From contig JASLDB010000174.1 in assembly GCA_030151665.1 (NCBI GenBank), forward strand, positions 1 through 8,927: a stretch of DNA of 8,927 nt, in the 5' to 3' direction. Position numbers and translations under genes: made by a program. The notes beneath the pieces were generated by a model. The model did not search any database. It was not told where the DNA came from and saw nothing but the letters and a program-made list of their open reading frames with translations. The first letter of the stretch is position 1. Each line of letters starts with the position of its first letter. This DNA is from Neisseriaceae bacterium. Its GTDB lineage: Bacteria > Pseudomonadota > Gammaproteobacteria > Burkholderiales > Neisseriaceae. Positions 6,222 to 8,927 of the stretch are shown here, in pieces.

Positions 6222-7127
6222 TTATGGAATAAAGCGACTTGGATCAACAGGCTTACCCTGTTCACGTACTTCAAAATGCAATTGTACGCGATCACTATCA
6301 CTATTGCCCATATAAGCAATGGTTTGACCACGCTTCACTTGAGCACCTTCTTTTAGCAAAATTTGTTTATTATTGCCATAAGCCGTCAAATACGTTTGAT
6401 TGTGCTGCACAATAATCAAATTACCATAAGTGCGTAAGCCCGTACCGCTATACACCACTTTGCCATCTGCGGCAGCAACAACAGCTTGACCCATTTGACC
6501 ACCATAATTAATGCCCTTGGTTTCGCTGTTAAAACCATTTAACACCTTACCCACTGTTGGACGCATCCAAGTGATACCAGCCACAGTACGTGTACCTGCT
6601 GCATTGTTTACTGTTGTACTTGGTGTTGTTGATGTTGTCGTCGTGGTCGTCACCACAGTAGGTGTAGTCGTTGTTACCACCGGATTGGTTGTTACTGGTG
6701 CAACATAACCTGCTGGTTTAACACGCAATACTTGCCCTAGGCGAATATTATTATCAGCAAGACCATTCCAAGAGCGCACACTGTCTTGGCTAATTTGATA
6801 ACGCTTACTGATATTATAAACAGTATCACCTGCAACCACAGTATGGGTTGCAGCATGGATGTTCACAGGTGCATATGAGCCAACATATGTCGCTGTTTGT
6901 CCTGTACTAGGATAGGTTACTGGTGGTGTAACCACTTGTCCTGTGCCACCGATTTGACTGGTACCATAAGGATTATTATCAACATACTCACCACCCACAC
7001 CAGATGGCTGATTAACATTGCCACCCGTCTCAATTGGGGATGGTTCTTGTTTCATTGCAGAACAGGCATTTAACACCATAACCGTTAATGCCAATAAACC
7101 ACATCGGCTGAATATCTTTTTTTTCAT
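6222..7127 (-). CDS. nlpD: NlpD-type murein lipoprotein: LysM plus degenerate LytM (M23) domain
   Basis: The 301-residue protein begins with a lipoprotein signal peptide (lipobox LNAC, lipidated Cys22). A Gly/Pro/Thr-rich linker leads to one peptidoglycan-binding LysM domain (about 94-138, THTVVAGDTVYNISKRY...LGQVLRVKP), then a Thr/Val-rich linker (about 144-176) and a C-terminal LytM/M23 domain (about 186-300). The usual zinc-binding H...D and HxH positions are replaced: KGINYGG at 204-210 lacks both His and Asp, and VQLHFEVR keeps only His284. E. coli NlpD is degenerate in the same way and activates the amidase AmiC for cell separation, so a non-enzymatic activator role in the periplasm is likely. 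The ATG has AGGTGG six bases upstream. It follows pcm after 83 bp, in the surE-pcm-nlpD order of gammaproteobacteria, and may have its own promoter. Confidence 0.92.
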   Translation of the reverse strand: MKKKIFSRCGLLALTVMVLNACSAMKQEPSPIETGGNVNQPSGVGGEYVDNNPYGTSQIGGTGQVVTPPVTYPSTGQTATYVGSYAPVNIHAATHTVVAGDTVYNISKRYQISQDSVRSWNGLADNNIRLGQVLRVKPAGYVAPVTTNPVVTTTTPTVVTTTTTTSTTPSTTVNNAAGTRTVAGITWMRPTVGKVLNGFNSETKGINYGGQMGQAVVAAADGKVVYSGTGLRTYGNLIIVQHNQTYLTAYGNNKQILLKEGAQVKRGQTIAYMGNSDSDRVQLHFEVREQGKPVDPSRFIP

Positions 7128-7166
7128 TTTTACCCACCTAAACCATTGCCATCGTATTGAGAGCCA

Positions 7167-7195
7167 TATTTAATGTAATTTGATTAGTATTTCAA
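7167..7195 (-). promoter_or_regulatory. Possible promoter for nlpD in the pcm-nlpD gap
   Basis: On the minus strand TTGAAA (7195-7190, five of six -35 bases) is followed after 17 bases by TAAATA (7172-7167), a poor -10 match. The 83-bp gap is AT-rich with no clear terminator, so readthrough from pcm is also possible. Confidence 0.3.
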
Positions 7196-7210
7196 TTTAA
7201 TTTTAAAACT

Positions 7211-7900
7211 TTAACGTTTAGCGGTTTTTCCCACAAACTTGTCTTGCACCAAAGGCACAAAATTCACGCGCTGGATACACGTCTCACGAAAACCAGTTGC
7301 TTCTTTTTCAATAAGCCACAAATATTGTACACTGCCTTCATCAATGGGCAAAACCATACGCCCCCCTACTGCCAACTGTTGTAATAAATCAACTGGCACA
7401 GACTTAGGCGCTGCTGTGACGATAATGCCATCAAATGGTGCTTCTTTGGGTAAACCCAAATAACCATCACCACATACCAGTCGGGCCATAACCGCATCAG
7501 CTTGGCGCAAATTCTTTTTCGCTTGCTCATGTAAATCAGGCAAGCGTTCTATCGAGTAAATATCTTTAATTTGCTGTGTTTTATACAAAACAGCTGTTTG
7601 GTAACCACAACCCGTTCCAATCTCTAAAACCTTATTCATTGGTGTTTTGTGTTGGCCCAACAGCAATTCAGTCATTTTGGCGACGGTATAGGGTTGAGAA
7701 ATTGTCTGCCCTAAGCCCAATGGCAAAGACATATTATCATAAGCACGAGAACGCAGTGCCTCTTCAACAAATAAATGCCGAGGAACCGATAACATCGCCT
7801 GCAACACCATGGGGTTTTGTATACCCAACAATTGCAGCTCATTAACCATGCGTTCCTTGCGAAGCTCAAAACCAGACCACTGTGGATGATGTCTTGTCAT
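7211..7900 (-). CDS. pcm: Protein-L-isoaspartate O-methyltransferase
   Basis: Pcm methylates L-isoaspartyl residues that form in ageing proteins, using S-adenosylmethionine, and so starts their repair in the cytoplasm. With the start chosen here the protein is 229 residues, longer than the 208-residue E. coli enzyme because of an N-terminal extension. Seen: the family stretch LPLGLGQTISQPYTVAKMTELL (59-80), SAM motif I VLEIGTGCGYQT (91-102), the FDGIIVTAAP block and the C-terminal VNFVPLV motif. The frame opens from an ATG at 7924 inside surE, but the ATG at 7900 overlaps the surE stop by one base (TAATG), a typical coupled start, with AGGA upstream. A third candidate is Met18, where homology to E. 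coli Pcm begins. Confidence 0.93.
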   Translation of the reverse strand: MTRHHPQWSGFELRKERMVNELQLLGIQNPMVLQAMLSVPRHLFVEEALRSRAYDNMSLPLGLGQTISQPYTVAKMTELLLGQHKTPMNKVLEIGTGCGYQTAVLYKTQQIKDIYSIERLPDLHEQAKKNLRQADAVMARLVCGDGYLGLPKEAPFDGIIVTAAPKSVPVDLLQQLAVGGRMVLPIDEGSVQYLWLIEKEATGFRETCIQRVNFVPLVQDKFVGKTAKR

Positions 7901-8652
7901 TACAACGCCAGTCCTGTCATGCATTTTTGCACTGAGGCCAAGTCAGGATAAGCGGTTAAATCAATGGCCAAAGGGGTAACTGTCACAAAACCAGCTGCAT
8001 TGGCTGCAAAATCGGTGCCCTCATGATTATCCAAAGCCTCACCAGGCGGCCCAATCCAATACATCTCATGCCCACGAGGATGGTGAATGGTTTGTACGCT
8101 TTGTACATGATGACGACGACCCAGTCGAGTCACTTGAATACCTTGTAAATCCTGTATGGATACTTTGGGAATATTCACATTCCACAACAAGTTAGCCTTG
8201 GGTGGGTTTTGGGTAAAATACTGGGCAAATTGCCAAACCACATGGCGAGCAGTTTCCCAATATTGTTCTGATTTATCGCACAATGAAAATGCCACACTGG
8301 GAATACCCATTAAATGGGCTTCAGTTGCAGCAGCTACTGTTCCGGAGTACAAAGTATCATCACCCATATTGGCACCATGATTAATCCCTGAAAACACCAT
8401 ATCAGGCTTAAAATCGGGCAAAGCATGCAAAGCAATGTGTACACAATCTGTGGGTGTGCCGTTGACGAAATAAAAACCATTTGGCGCTTGTTTCATCTGC
8501 AATGGTCTATCCAAGGTCAAAGAATTGCTAGCAGCGGTTCGATCTTGATCAGGTGCAACCACACGAACATTGGCAAACTCAGCCACCACCGCAGCCAAGG
8601 TACGGATACCCTCAGCAAAATACCCATCATCATTGCAAATTAAAATATTCAT
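7900..8652 (-). CDS. surE: 5'/3'-nucleotidase SurE
   Basis: SurE is a metal-dependent nucleoside monophosphate phosphatase linked to stationary-phase survival. The 250-residue product has normal length and starts with the family signature NILICNDDGY, giving metal ligands Asp8 and Asp9. APDQDRTAASNSLT (33-46) follows, then the SGINHGANMGDDTLYSGTVAAATEA block (88-112), with Asn91 as a further ligand. At the position of the metal-binding Ser39 there is Thr39. I chose the ATG at 8652 because it places the signature at the N-terminus as in other SurE proteins. A GTG at 8661, four bases after GAGG, would add three residues and is a real alternative. The gene is first in the surE-pcm-nlpD cluster and overlaps pcm by one base, so the two are probably translationally coupled. 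Confidence 0.95.
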   Translation of the reverse strand: MNILICNDDGYFAEGIRTLAAVVAEFANVRVVAPDQDRTAASNSLTLDRPLQMKQAPNGFYFVNGTPTDCVHIALHALPDFKPDMVFSGINHGANMGDDTLYSGTVAAATEAHLMGIPSVAFSLCDKSEQYWETARHVVWQFAQYFTQNPPKANLLWNVNIPKVSIQDLQGIQVTRLGRRHHVQSVQTIHHPRGHEMYWIGPPGEALDNHEGTDFAANAAGFVTVTPLAIDLTAYPDLASVQKCMTGLAL

Positions 8653-8683
8653 ACCACTCACTTAGCCTCTTCAATCAAGCAAT

Positions 8684-8712
8684 ATTGTACCTTGAATATG
8701 ACATGCACGAAA
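8684..8712 (-). promoter_or_regulatory. Possible promoter for the surE-pcm-nlpD cluster
   Basis: On the minus strand TACAAT (8689-8684) matches five of six -10 bases. Seventeen bases upstream the -35 candidate TTTCGT (8712-8707) is poor. The start point would lie about 25 bases before the surE ATG. The -10 is convincing, the whole promoter only moderately so. Confidence 0.35.
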
Positions 8713-8788
8713 CCAAACAAAATAAAAATTAATCTTAATATATTTCATCAACTTAAACCACAAAATAGGCTAGAACGACCTATATCCA

Positions 8789-8817
8789 TTGACAGAAGCC
8801 ATCACCAACATTACCAT
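8789..8817 (+). promoter_or_regulatory. Predicted sigma-70 promoter for tRNA-Glu
   Basis: A perfect TTGACA (8789-8794) is followed after exactly 17 bases by TACCAT (8812-8817), four of six -10 bases. The start would be near 8824, giving a 5' leader of about 37 bases before the tRNA. The rest of the 8653-8860 spacer is AT-rich and shared with the divergent surE promoter. Confidence 0.6.
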
Positions 8818-8860
8818 ACTCATCCTCTAAATGTGCTTCATACACCATGAAACACACAAG

Positions 8861-8927
8861 GCGCCCATCGTCTAGAGGCCTAGGACACTGCCCTTTCACG
8901 GCGGCAACCGGGGTTCGAATCCCCGTG
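8861..8927 (+). tRNA. tRNA-Glu (anticodon TTC), cut by the window edge
   Basis: The sequence folds as tRNA-Glu: acceptor 5' strand GCGCCCA (8861-8867), the D arm with TCTAGAGGCCTAGGA, anticodon stem CTGCC/GGCGG with loop CTTTCAC and anticodon TTC at 8895-8897, and T arm CGGGG-TTCGAAT-CCCCG. The closing TG are the first two bases of the 3' acceptor strand; five more acceptor bases and the 3' end lie beyond the window. The anticodon stem contains one T28-G42 wobble where E. coli has C-G. More tRNA genes may follow. Confidence 0.95.

Overview
The window looks like chromosomal DNA from an AT-rich betaproteobacterium, most likely Neisseriaceae or a close relative. This rests on the protein sequences (SlyD, SurE, Pcm, an NlpD-type lipoprotein, a glutaryl-CoA dehydrogenase), a betaproteobacterial-style tRNA-Glu, and a surE-pcm-nlpD order with no rpoS after nlpD. 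By eye I found no exact canonical Neisseria DNA uptake sequence, so Neisseria in the strict sense is less likely. I cannot name the genus.

Left part (1-4827): a catabolic block. On the minus strand, in transcription order, lie glutaryl-CoA dehydrogenase (gcdH), a class III (CaiB/BaiF) CoA-transferase and ETF-ubiquinone oxidoreductase, the last running off the left edge. An IclR-family regulator is divergent from gcdH, and the spacer between them holds two 15-bp operator-like palindromes spaced 20 bp apart. The likely logic is that the CoA-transferase makes glutaryl-CoA, GcdH oxidises and decarboxylates it to crotonyl-CoA, and the electrons pass through ETF to ETF-QO and the quinone pool. The spacer between gcdH and the CoA-transferase holds two overlapping hairpins and a good promoter, so the block is probably more than one transcription unit.

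Middle part (4828-6221): a terminator shared by the convergent IclR gene and a small lipoprotein gene. The lipoprotein is 72 residues, rich in Ala, Ser, Glu and Val, with internal repeats. A gene-poor AT-rich stretch follows, then slyD (FKBP-type prolyl isomerase with a short His-rich tail) and a strong terminator shared with nlpD.

Right part (6222-8927): a minus-strand surE-pcm-nlpD cluster (survival nucleotidase, L-isoaspartyl repair methyltransferase, amidase-activator-like LysM/LytM lipoprotein). surE and pcm overlap by one base. Divergent from surE is a tRNA-Glu (anticodon TTC) with its own promoter, cut by the right edge.

I see no mobile element, CRISPR array or phage gene. Most of the window is ordinary core chromosome. 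The points most worth a second look are the tandem operators, the alternative hairpins after gcdH and the repeat-rich small lipoprotein.
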